Source: Planctomycetota bacterium (GTDB lineage: Bacteria > Planctomycetota > UBA1135). Taken from it: DNA of 7,077 bases. Where the stretch lies: assembly GCA_029243845.1 (NCBI GenBank), contig JAQWRF010000176.1:1-7077 (forward strand), written 5' to 3'. Position 1 is the first letter of the stretch; every line of letters begins with the position of its first letter. The notes under the pieces were generated by a model. The model was not told where the DNA came from. It saw nothing but the letters and a program-made list of their open reading frames with translations, and made no database searches. The translations under genes were made by a program, and so were the position numbers. Positions 1 to 5,959 of the stretch are shown here, piece by piece.

Positions 1-1123
1 GCTTGTTGGGCCAATCTTTGATATATAAATCTTGCTGAGAAAATGGGATTTCGATGTTATTTTTATCAAAAGCATGACAAATCGCCGTTAAAAGGTTGTG
101 CTGGACCAATCCACGGTACTGAGGGCTTGTAATCCAGCACAATAGCTCAAAATCGAGGCTGGAAGAGCCAAAACCGCGAAAACGGACGCGAGCAGCAGGA
201 GTATTGCTGACATGGGGTATTCCCCCACCATTTACAACATCTAGGAGCAGTTTTTCAACTTGAGCAAGGTCGCTTCCATATGCAACTCCTACCGGTACGC
301 GCACTCGCATGGCTCTAGTCGGACCACCCGTCTCATTGACAATCTTGCCGCCGCCAATCACGGAGTTAGGGATAGTGACCTCTATGTCGTCGCGCGTAAT
401 AATTCTCGTTGAGCGTAATCCTATAAAGGAAACCTCACCACGTTCGCCGGTATCTAGCTGAACGTAATCTCCCACTCGGTAGGGCCGGTCTGCCAAAATG
501 AAAACCCCGGCAAACAAATTCGACAAGGTGTCTTTAGAAGCAAAACCAATCGCAACACCCAAAATACCAGCGGACGCTAGCCAGCCTGTTGCATCAACAT
601 TCCATACCTGAATGGCGGCGAATATGACTGCGCCAATAATTACTAACTTGCCAATATTGTCAAACAAGGGATAGGTCGCTGACTGAAAAGCATTAAACCT
701 CTTAGGGTGGCTAGTCGCAACGACCAGTAAAATATTTACCGCACGGAAGGCAAATACTGCCCAGTAATAAAGAGAAATGGTCATCAACCATGGCGCGAAA
801 TTTGATGGCAGGATCTCTGACGGCAGCATAATCTTTGCAGTCAGAAATAATCCTATTAAATACAAAGTTGCGGTCACCGGTCGTTCGAATTCGTCTATTA
901 ATCGATCGTCGACGTCAGTAGCGGTGCGCCTAGCTATCCGTTTTAGGACAGAACTACTTATCCAGTTAATAAGTTTGGCAGACACAAATGTGGTAACCAG
1001 CACAATCGCAGTTTGCGTAAAGTCATTAGTCGTGATTTCATCTAATTTACCACTGAGGTAATCCGTAATGGAATAAAGCGACGAAATATTCGGCGGGGGT
1101 GGTGTTGGATCTTGAAACATCAT
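1..1123 (-). CDS. MscS-family mechanosensitive ion channel (3' end cut by window edge)
   Basis: Inner-membrane channel of the MscS (small-conductance mechanosensitive) family; such channels open under membrane tension to release solutes in hypo-osmotic shock. My minus-strand translation gives 374 residues without a stop before the left edge. After a proline-rich N-terminus, hydrophobic segments lie near residues 36-56, 84-100, 112-136 and 155-175. The pore helix at about 180-211 contains SAGILGVAIGFASKDTLSNL, a very typical MscS pore motif rich in Gly and Ala. It runs into ADRPYRVGDYVQL and the beta domain, with IPNSVI at 251-256. The last visible residues, IEIPFSQQDLYIKDWP, are the usual MscS C-terminal ending, so very little is missing. 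Two ATG codons are adjacent (1123-1121 and 1120-1118). The first shares one base with the stop of the upstream lipoprotein gene (TGATG) and has no Shine-Dalgarno, so translation is probably coupled. Family assignment is secure; the gating stimulus and ion preference cannot be read. Confidence 0.93.
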   Translation of the reverse strand, partial: MMFQDPTPPPPNISSLYSITDYLSGKLDEITTNDFTQTAIVLVTTFVSAKLINWISSSVLKRIARRTATDVDDRLIDEFERPVTATLYLIGLFLTAKIMLPSEILPSNFAPWLMTISLYYWAVFAFRAVNILLVVATSHPKRFNAFQSATYPLFDNIGKLVIIGAVIFAAIQVWNVDATGWLASAGILGVAIGFASKDTLSNLFAGVFILADRPYRVGDYVQLDTGERGEVSFIGLRSTRIITRDDIEVTIPNSVIGGGKIVNETGGPTRAMRVRVPVGVAYGSDLAQVEKLLLDVVNGGGIPHVSNTPAARVRFRGFGSSSLDFELLCWITSPQYRGLVQHNLLTAICHAFDKNNIEIPFSQQDLYIKDWPNK

Positions 1124-2166
1124 CAATCTAGCTGGCTTAATTTATGAGTAGTTTGTTGGCGCGCAACAGGGCTTATGGGCTGGTTCAACAACTGCCGCAA
1201 AATCTTCTGCGCCAGCGATTTGTCATTATAGGTCATATACAGGTCGCTTAACTCATGACTAGCCGCTACATTATTCGGCTCTAGTTCGAGACAGCGCATA
1301 AAGGCAAGCGTAGATTCGTTAAAGTCACCACTAGCTGCGTAACATCTTGCTAAAGGCAAAAACACGGCGGCATTTTGTGGGTCCAATTCTGTAATGCGGC
1401 GTAGCAATATGGCGGCATCAACATATAACTCGAGGCTGCTTGATGCGGCGGCATAATCGTAAGCCACGAATGCTGTTTGCAATAGCAGCTCACCATCGTT
1501 CGGCCAATCTTCTAGCATATGGGCCAATAGCGCCATCGATTCTAAATAGCGGTCTAGCTGCGCGAAGGCAGCTGCGCGCATAGCAAGATGTTTCGGAGTA
1601 ACCTCAGTAGAAAGCAATAACTGGTCGAGGCAATCCAAACAACGCTGCGATTGTGAACTCGCCAATGCCGTACGCGCGCACGCTTCTAAAATCATGGGCT
1701 CGCCATTGAGCGCAAATAAGTCACTGTATAGAGAGTGCGCTAATTGATGATTTCCCGATTGCTCATGGATAATCGCGCCTGAATAGGCCAAGTGCTGATC
1801 TACTTCGAACTCGGCGATTGCCGTATTCAGTAGCTGTTGCGCCGCAGATAAATTATTGTCTTGTGACAAGCACCAAATGTGCAGCCCCGCCAACGCGGTA
1901 TTGTCGATCACACTACGCGACTTTTGCAAACTAATGCACGCCGATGCAAATCTGCCGACGGCAATTTCCTGTACTGCGAAGCCAACCGACGGCGCCTCGC
2001 GGTATTCGTCGTAGCTAAATTGCAGCGACAGTGGCAGGCAGCTTTGGTCAATCACAGAAAATTCCTGGGGCGTGACAACTGTCTCAGGCCTACGCTCGCC
2101 TAGTAAGCTTGCGCATCCACCAATAATTAGCGGAAATATCAGGTATCCAGCAACTTGGTATTTCAT
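1123..2166 (-). CDS. TPR-repeat outer-membrane lipoprotein
   Basis: Predicted lipoprotein of 347 residues, function unknown. From the ATG at 2166, a short positive N-terminus and a hydrophobic stretch end in the lipobox IGGC with the lipidated Cys at residue 18. The next residues are Ala-Ser, not Asp, which under the E. coli Lol rule favours the outer membrane. The mature part is alpha-helical with tetratricopeptide-like repeats. The clearest is at about 265-298 (LARCYAASGDFNEST, then LELEPN), followed by one at 299-331; weaker ones lie near 125-156, 191-223 and 225-264. TPR domains are protein-binding scaffolds, so a role in an envelope complex is an inference. I chose ATG 2166 because TGAG lies 6-9 bases upstream; an in-frame GTG at 2172 would add two residues and has a weaker upstream signal. 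The stop overlaps the mscS start by one base, so the two genes are almost certainly co-transcribed. The gene is divergent from the HAD-like gene. Confidence 0.85.
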   Translation of the reverse strand: MKYQVAGYLIFPLIIGGCASLLGERRPETVVTPQEFSVIDQSCLPLSLQFSYDEYREAPSVGFAVQEIAVGRFASACISLQKSRSVIDNTALAGLHIWCLSQDNNLSAAQQLLNTAIAEFEVDQHLAYSGAIIHEQSGNHQLAHSLYSDLFALNGEPMILEACARTALASSQSQRCLDCLDQLLLSTEVTPKHLAMRAAAFAQLDRYLESMALLAHMLEDWPNDGELLLQTAFVAYDYAAASSSLELYVDAAILLRRITELDPQNAAVFLPLARCYAASGDFNESTLAFMRCLELEPNNVAASHELSDLYMTYNDKSLAQKILRQLLNQPISPVARQQTTHKLSQLD

Positions 2167-2206
2167 TCTCACTCATTCTAACGTTACAATCTAACTATCC
2201 CCAATT
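2167..2206. promoter_or_regulatory. Short divergent intergenic region with a weak promoter candidate
   Basis: Only 40 bases separate the start codons of the TPR lipoprotein gene (minus) and the HAD-like gene (plus), so promoters for both units should lie here or overlap the coding ends. On the plus strand TACAAT at 2185-2190 differs from the sigma-70 -10 consensus at one base and would place transcription initiation about 10 bases before the ATG at 2207. No good -35 lies 16-18 bases upstream, so this is a weak call. No Shine-Dalgarno precedes the 2207 ATG. I could not identify a credible minus-strand promoter: TTGGGG and TAGAAT are spaced acceptably but would start transcription at or inside the lipoprotein coding sequence. 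Confidence 0.25.
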
Positions 2207-2929
2207 ATGAACGACAATAAATTTAAAGCCGTTTTCTTCGATGCAGAATTCACCCTGTTCTGCGAAAAGGTAAAACGCTCACAAATCTATCTCGACGCTG
2301 CCGCCGAGTATAGTTCTACCGATTTAAGCATCGACTTTGTCGAAGCCGAGTTATCACGTGCATTTAGCACAACCCCGGATTCGATTAACGGGCAAGTAAA
2401 GTTCAGCCGGGCATGGTGGATGAGTTACAACGCCAATGTGTTTACCGCACTTGACCTTAGCCCTAAAGATGCCAGCAAGGCGTCAAAAACCGTGACGGCG
2501 TACTTTTCCAAAGCGGCGGCTTACATGGTTTATCCAGAAGTGGTCGAGGTGTTAAAGACACTGTCGAGCGCCGGCATTCAAATTGGGATTATCGCTAACT
2601 GGTCAGAAGATTTACCCGTTTTGACGAAGCGCTTAAAACTCGAGAAGCTGTTAGATTTCATCATTCCTAGCGCTGAATTGCGTACCGAAAAGCCTAATCG
2701 CGCAATTTTCGATCGCGCACTGTTCCGTTGCGGCGTTGCTGCAGAATCCGCTATTCACGTTGGCGCCGACTTTGAGCGCGATATTAGCGGTGCTCTTACT
2801 GCGGGTATGCATGCGCTGCTGGTTGACCGTGACAAAAACATTGAATGTGGGTTACATGAAGGCGTCAAAGTTATAAATAACTTGTACGATGTATTAGACA
2901 TCTGCGAATTGACTGCCCATGACACCTAA
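2207..2929 (+). CDS. HAD-superfamily hydrolase-like protein with altered catalytic motifs
   Basis: Haloacid dehalogenase superfamily protein of 240 residues, a normal length for subfamily I members with an alpha-helical cap. Motif I is FFDAEFTLF, with the nucleophile position at Asp12; the usual second Asp (D+2) is Glu14. Residues about 20-105 form a helical cap. Motif II, normally ending in Ser/Thr, reads IGIIANWS with Ala130 at that place. Motif III Lys162 (EKPNRAIF) and motif IV Asp188/Asp192 (HVGADFERDISGA) are present, followed by a typical LLVDRD strand. The fold is therefore clear, and the Mg2+-binding residues are largely kept. Whether it is an active phosphatase, and on what, cannot be told; a soluble cytoplasmic enzyme is likely. 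It is first in a plus-strand unit, and its last 11 bases overlap the moxR start. The ATG at 2207 has no Shine-Dalgarno. A link to nucleotide or NAD metabolism is suggested only by the neighbours. Confidence 0.87.
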   Translation: MNDNKFKAVFFDAEFTLFCEKVKRSQIYLDAAAEYSSTDLSIDFVEAELSRAFSTTPDSINGQVKFSRAWWMSYNANVFTALDLSPKDASKASKTVTAYFSKAAAYMVYPEVVEVLKTLSSAGIQIGIIANWSEDLPVLTKRLKLEKLLDFIIPSAELRTEKPNRAIFDRALFRCGVAAESAIHVGADFERDISGALTAGMHALLVDRDKNIECGLHEGVKVINNLYDVLDICELTAHDT

Positions 2930-3842
2930 TCACTCAAGCGACTTAACAGCCCTGCACAATCATTTGTGCAAAACTCATCTCGGTGCGGACCCATCCGTCG
3001 AGTTGCTTTTAGCCAGCATTATTTCTGGTGGTCATTGCCTTATTCAAGGAGCTCCTGGCTTAGGGAAAACGCGCTTACTGCGTGAACTTGCTCAATGCCT
3101 GCACTTAGATTTTCAGCGCATTCAGGGCACGCCCGATCTAATGCCTAGCGATATCACAGGCAGCGAAATATTTAACCAGCAAACTTCAAAATTCGAGTTC
3201 GAGCCCGGGCCGATCTTCGCCCAATTATGCATGTTTGACGAATTGAACCGCGCGACTCCGCGGTCACAAGCTGCATTATTGCAAGCGCTCGAAGAAGGAG
3301 AAGTTTCCGCAGCACGCACCACGCATAAATTACCGCAGCCGTTTTTCGTTGTCGCCACCCAAAACCCCATTGAAATTGAAGGCACCTTCCCGCTGCCAGA
3401 AGCCCAGCTTGATCGTTTCCTCATGCGTATCGATTTTGAGCAGCCAAGCACCGAATGTTTGGCAGATATTCTACGTTTAGAAAACAGCGATTCCAACGCG
3501 CCGAATCTAGCGGCGGTCCAAGTGGTTGAATTACAGCAGATGGCTGACGCAGTGGTGGTGGCTGACGATTTGTATACTCAAATCGCAAAGCTAATTAGCA
3601 GCACTCATGCTCACGACGATGTGCAGCTCGGGGCGTCGCCGCGTGGCGGGCAGGCAATTATTAGAGCGGCAAAGGCTTTGGCCGTGTTGCGCCAGCGACA
3701 ACATGTGACGCCGCAAGATATCCGCGATGCTGTTCTGCCATGTTTGCGCCACAGAATTATGCTTGGTTATCATGCGCACGCCCAACAAATCACAAGCGAT
3801 GATATTCTTATAGGTATCCTCGAGCGCGACCCCATCCTGTAA
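2919..3842 (+). CDS. MoxR-family AAA+ ATPase
   Basis: Cytoplasmic MoxR-type AAA+ ATPase of 307 residues, the usual length. Walker A is GAPGLGKT at 44-51. Walker B is MFDELNRA at 105-112, with Asp107-Glu108 followed by the Asn-Arg typical of MoxR. Sensor 1 is VATQNP at 145-150. LPEAQLDRF at 159-167 is a family signature carrying the likely arginine finger. The C-terminal lid has the sensor 2 motif GASPRGGQAII at 238-248. All ATPase residues look intact. MoxR proteins act as chaperone-like ATPases in assembling or activating protein complexes, usually with a DUF58 or von Willebrand factor A partner encoded next door. No such partner lies within this unit, which is bounded on both sides by genes on the other strand. 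The start ATG overlaps the end of the HAD-like gene by 11 bases in another frame, suggesting translational coupling. The substrate is unknown. Confidence 0.95.
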   Translation: MTPNHSSDLTALHNHLCKTHLGADPSVELLLASIISGGHCLIQGAPGLGKTRLLRELAQCLHLDFQRIQGTPDLMPSDITGSEIFNQQTSKFEFEPGPIFAQLCMFDELNRATPRSQAALLQALEEGEVSAARTTHKLPQPFFVVATQNPIEIEGTFPLPEAQLDRFLMRIDFEQPSTECLADILRLENSDSNAPNLAAVQVVELQQMADAVVVADDLYTQIAKLISSTHAHDDVQLGASPRGGQAIIRAAKALAVLRQRQHVTPQDIRDAVLPCLRHRIMLGYHAHAQQITSDDILIGILERDPIL

Positions 3843-3863
3843 GCGCTCTTCGCACCTACACCC

Positions 3864-4739
3864 ATGAATTGTCGTCTCGCAATTTGTCAGACCAACCCTA
3901 AACTTGGGGTGGTCGCCGATAACCTTCAGTCACATCATCAATGGCTTGATCGCTGCCTTGAGCAAAAGGCCGATTTTGCGTTGTTCCCTGAGCTGAGTCT
4001 CACGGGTTACATACTGCGCGATTTAACTTCTGATGTTGCGCTCGCCCTCGATAGCCCACAGGTTAGCGAACTGGTCGCCCGCTCCAAGGATATTAGTCTT
4101 GCCTTTGGCTTTGTAGAGCACAGCCTTGATCACCGTTTTTATAACAGTTTCGTTTTCGCTGAAGATGGCGTGATTAAGCACGTGCATCGCAAAGTGCATT
4201 TACCAGACTATGGTATTTTCGAAGAGGGGCGCTATTTCGCCGCTGGTAATAATTTTACGACTTTTGAATCTAAGCACGGTCGCTTCGGTTTCTTGATTTG
4301 CGAAGACGCCTGGCATTTGTCCTCTGCGTGGCTGCATTTCTTGCAAGGCGCCGATGCCCTACTTGTTCCAGTTGCTTCGCCATCGCGCGGCATTGAAACA
4401 GATGGCGAACATTTAGCTTCGCAAAAGTCATGGCACGAATTGTGCGCTGCTCAGGCTAAGTTCTTACAAACATGGGTGGTGCGCTGTAATCGCGTCGGCT
4501 ACGAAGACGGCGTGTTGTTCGATGGTGAATCTGCAATTAATGCTCCAACGGGCGAAGTCGTTGCCGCCGCACACCATTCCGAAGAAGACTTGGTCGTTTA
4601 CGAACTTACTTCTTCAGCCTTGAAGAGAGCGCGTGTCGAAACGCCTCTACGCCGTAATGCTCATGCAAATCTAGTGAGGCGACAGCTTGCTATCATTGCC
4701 AACGACCCAGATTTGTCTGGTTTGATAGACGATGAGTAG
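3864..4739 (+). CDS. Stand-alone nitrilase-superfamily amidase, likely glutaminase subunit of NAD+ synthetase
   Basis: Carbon-nitrogen hydrolase of 291 residues. The catalytic triad is visible: Glu43 in FPELSLTGY, Lys110 in HRKVHLPDYGIFEEGRYF, and the nucleophile Cys146 in FLICEDAWH. The LPDYGIFEEGRYF and CEDAWH contexts are those of the N-terminal glutaminase domain of glutamine-dependent NAD+ synthetase rather than of an aliphatic nitrilase or beta-ureidopropionase. The protein stops where that domain normally continues into the synthetase domain, and the next gene encodes that domain. The proposed role is glutamine hydrolysis to supply ammonia to NadE in the cytoplasm. The gene follows moxR after 21 bases, without a Shine-Dalgarno before the ATG. 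Its stop lies inside the nadE start region, an 8-base overlap. It could instead hydrolyse another amide, but the overlap with nadE makes the glutaminase role the best reading. Confidence 0.88.
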   Translation: MNCRLAICQTNPKLGVVADNLQSHHQWLDRCLEQKADFALFPELSLTGYILRDLTSDVALALDSPQVSELVARSKDISLAFGFVEHSLDHRFYNSFVFAEDGVIKHVHRKVHLPDYGIFEEGRYFAAGNNFTTFESKHGRFGFLICEDAWHLSSAWLHFLQGADALLVPVASPSRGIETDGEHLASQKSWHELCAAQAKFLQTWVVRCNRVGYEDGVLFDGESAINAPTGEVVAAAHHSEEDLVVYELTSSALKRARVETPLRRNAHANLVRRQLAIIANDPDLSGLIDDE

Positions 4740-5589
4740 CACTATTCCGCAGCCGCCAACTTGTAATATTGAGCTTGCAGAACGCGTCCTTATTGGTTTT
4801 CTTAAATCGGAAACACAGCGTATCGGCATGACAAAGGCAGTGCTGGGAATGTCCGGCGGAATTGACAGTGCCCTAGTATTAGAATTAGCGGTGCGAGCAC
4901 TCGGCCCTGAAAATGTATTGGCCATCGCCCTACCTTACCGTGAAAGCGACCCGCTATCGTTAGAGTTAGCACAGCAAGGTGCCAGTAATGCTGGCTGTGA
5001 GTTTTCAGTGATTGACATCTCGCCTTTGGCCGACGCTTATTTCGAGCAACATCCCCAATTAGCCAATGGTGAGACGGAAGCTGCGCGATTAAGACGCGGA
5101 AATGTTTTTTCACGGTTACGCATGACTGCACTTTACGATCAGTCGGCAGCGGTCAATGGCTTAGTATTTGGCACATCAAACAAAACCGAGCTGCTTCTAG
5201 GTTATGGCACGCAGCATGGCGACATGGCATCCGCGATTAACCCTATTGGCGATTTGTATAAGTCGCAAGTCGTTGCGCTATCACGCCACCTTGGTGTTCC
5301 GTCAGCGATTATTGACCGCCCGCCTAGCGCCGATTTATGGCAAGGGCAAACGGACGAAGAAGAACTCGGTTTCTCTTACGATGCTATTGACGCGCTACTG
5401 CATGCCATGGTTGAACAGCGCTTAAATCGCGACGCATTAGTTGCTCTAAACTTCACGCCAGAGTTTATTGATCTGATTAATCTTCGCGTGCAACGCAATC
5501 AATATAAAAGACGACCACCACTTATTGCTAAAGTGACTGGCCGTACTATTAATCTTGACTACCGTTATGCCCGTGATTGGGGCACTTAG
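4732..5589 (+). CDS. nadE: NAD+ synthetase (synthetase domain only)
   Basis: ATP-dependent amidation of deamido-NAD+ (nicotinate adenine dinucleotide) to NAD+, the last step of NAD synthesis, in the cytoplasm. The 285-residue protein is the length of the ammonia-type enzyme. The N-type ATP pyrophosphatase P-loop is SGGIDSALV at 41-49. Other family hallmarks are GNVFSRLRMTALYDQSA (123-139), GTSNKTELLLGYGTQHGD (147-164), NPIGDLYKSQV (170-180) and PPSADLWQGQTDEEELG (197-213). The C-terminus has KRRPPLIAKV (259-268). All expected motifs are present. The start is well fixed: an in-frame TAG at 4726-4728 lies two codons before the ATG at 4732, and the next Met is residue 33, too close to the P-loop. 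It overlaps the amidase gene by 8 bases, so the two probably form a glutamine-using complex. The stop is two bases from the stop of a convergent gene. Confidence 0.96.
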   Translation: MSSTIPQPPTCNIELAERVLIGFLKSETQRIGMTKAVLGMSGGIDSALVLELAVRALGPENVLAIALPYRESDPLSLELAQQGASNAGCEFSVIDISPLADAYFEQHPQLANGETEAARLRRGNVFSRLRMTALYDQSAAVNGLVFGTSNKTELLLGYGTQHGDMASAINPIGDLYKSQVVALSRHLGVPSAIIDRPPSADLWQGQTDEEELGFSYDAIDALLHAMVEQRLNRDALVALNFTPEFIDLINLRVQRNQYKRRPPLIAKVTGRTINLDYRYARDWGT

Positions 5590-5591
5590 AC

Positions 5592-5888
5592 TTACAAGCT
5601 ACCGAGCTTCGTGAACAAAGCGTCTAAATCGACTTGGACAATATCCTCGTCAGTGATTGCCATTGGTTGAACCAAGGCTCGCCGCGCATTGCGACACACT
5701 GACAAAGTATTGCACACTTGCGAGCGCACTTTTTGCAACCTCTCACGATTTGCAAAAGGCGACTCAAGGCTCAAATCAACCTTGCGCTGGGTGGCTTCTA
5801 AAACGGCCACCAATGATTCTAGTTTTTGAAGCATGGCTATGCGCTGTTGAGGGTTACTGGTATCGTAAGGGGAGGGAGGGGTGTTCAT
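5592..5888 (-). CDS. Small helical protein of unknown function
   Basis: I do not recognise this 98-residue protein. From the ATG at 5888 it has a short Pro/Ser-rich N-terminus, then a long predicted helical stretch at about 12-76 with leucine-rich, heptad-like spacing (IAMLQKLESLVAVLEATQRK) that could form a coiled coil. An acidic tail follows, containing ITDEDIVQVDLDALF. There is no signal peptide or membrane segment, so it is probably cytoplasmic. Two cysteines sit near the helix end (CNTLSVC). A TTG at 5900 in the same frame would add four residues; neither start has a good Shine-Dalgarno. It lies downstream of the HEAT-repeat gene on the same strand and could be co-transcribed with it across 71 bases. 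It is convergent with nadE. A plus-strand frame also spans this region, but its Cys/Trp-rich product lacks recognisable features, so I favour the minus strand. Confidence 0.6.
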   Translation of the reverse strand: MNTPPSPYDTSNPQQRIAMLQKLESLVAVLEATQRKVDLSLESPFANRERLQKVRSQVCNTLSVCRNARRALVQPMAITDEDIVQVDLDALFTKLGSL

Positions 5889-5898
5889 CTTGAAAGGC

Positions 5899-5914
5899 AA
5901 CGTTAATTAATGTT
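5899..5914. repeat. Imperfect palindrome upstream of the small gene
   Basis: AACGTTAATTAATGTT is a 16-base inverted repeat around the core TTAATTAA, perfect except for one symmetric mismatched pair (the G of AACG against the T of TGTT). It ends 11 bases before the ATG of the small minus-strand gene at 5888, where an operator could sit. An AT-rich TATATT (minus strand, 5928-5923) just upstream could serve as a -10 but has no convincing -35. A chance AT-rich palindrome is quite possible. Confidence 0.25.
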
Positions 5915-5959
5915 ACTCCCAAAATATATCTATCGCCCCTTTATTTAGACTTTTTTTTG

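Noticed and set aside
777..1061. Plus-strand open frame of 94 codons
   Set aside because: It lies antisense inside the MscS gene, whose pore and C-terminal motifs are unmistakable; the product has no recognisable features.
1879..2103. Plus-strand open frame of 74 codons
   Set aside because: It lies antisense within the TPR lipoprotein gene and has an Arg/Gln-rich product typical of a shadow frame.
3122..3788. Two minus-strand open frames opposite moxR
   Set aside because: They are antisense to a well-conserved AAA+ gene, with Ser/Cys/Arg-rich products lacking any domain.
4671..5131. Two minus-strand open frames opposite the nadE start region
   Set aside because: They are shadows of nadE, whose P-loop and substrate motifs are certain.
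5204..5425. Plus-strand open frame inside nadE in another frame
   Set aside because: The nadE frame here encodes conserved motifs; this frame has none.
5657..5893. Plus-strand open frame of 78 codons opposite the small helical gene
   Set aside because: The product is rich in Trp, Cys and Leu with no domain. The minus-strand frame gives a more protein-like, heptad-patterned sequence, though neither is proven.
5951..5958. Run of eight T as a Rho-independent terminator
   Set aside because: No GC-rich hairpin precedes it on the plus strand, and on the minus strand it is an A tract just after the HEAT gene stop, so it cannot act as a U tract for that gene.
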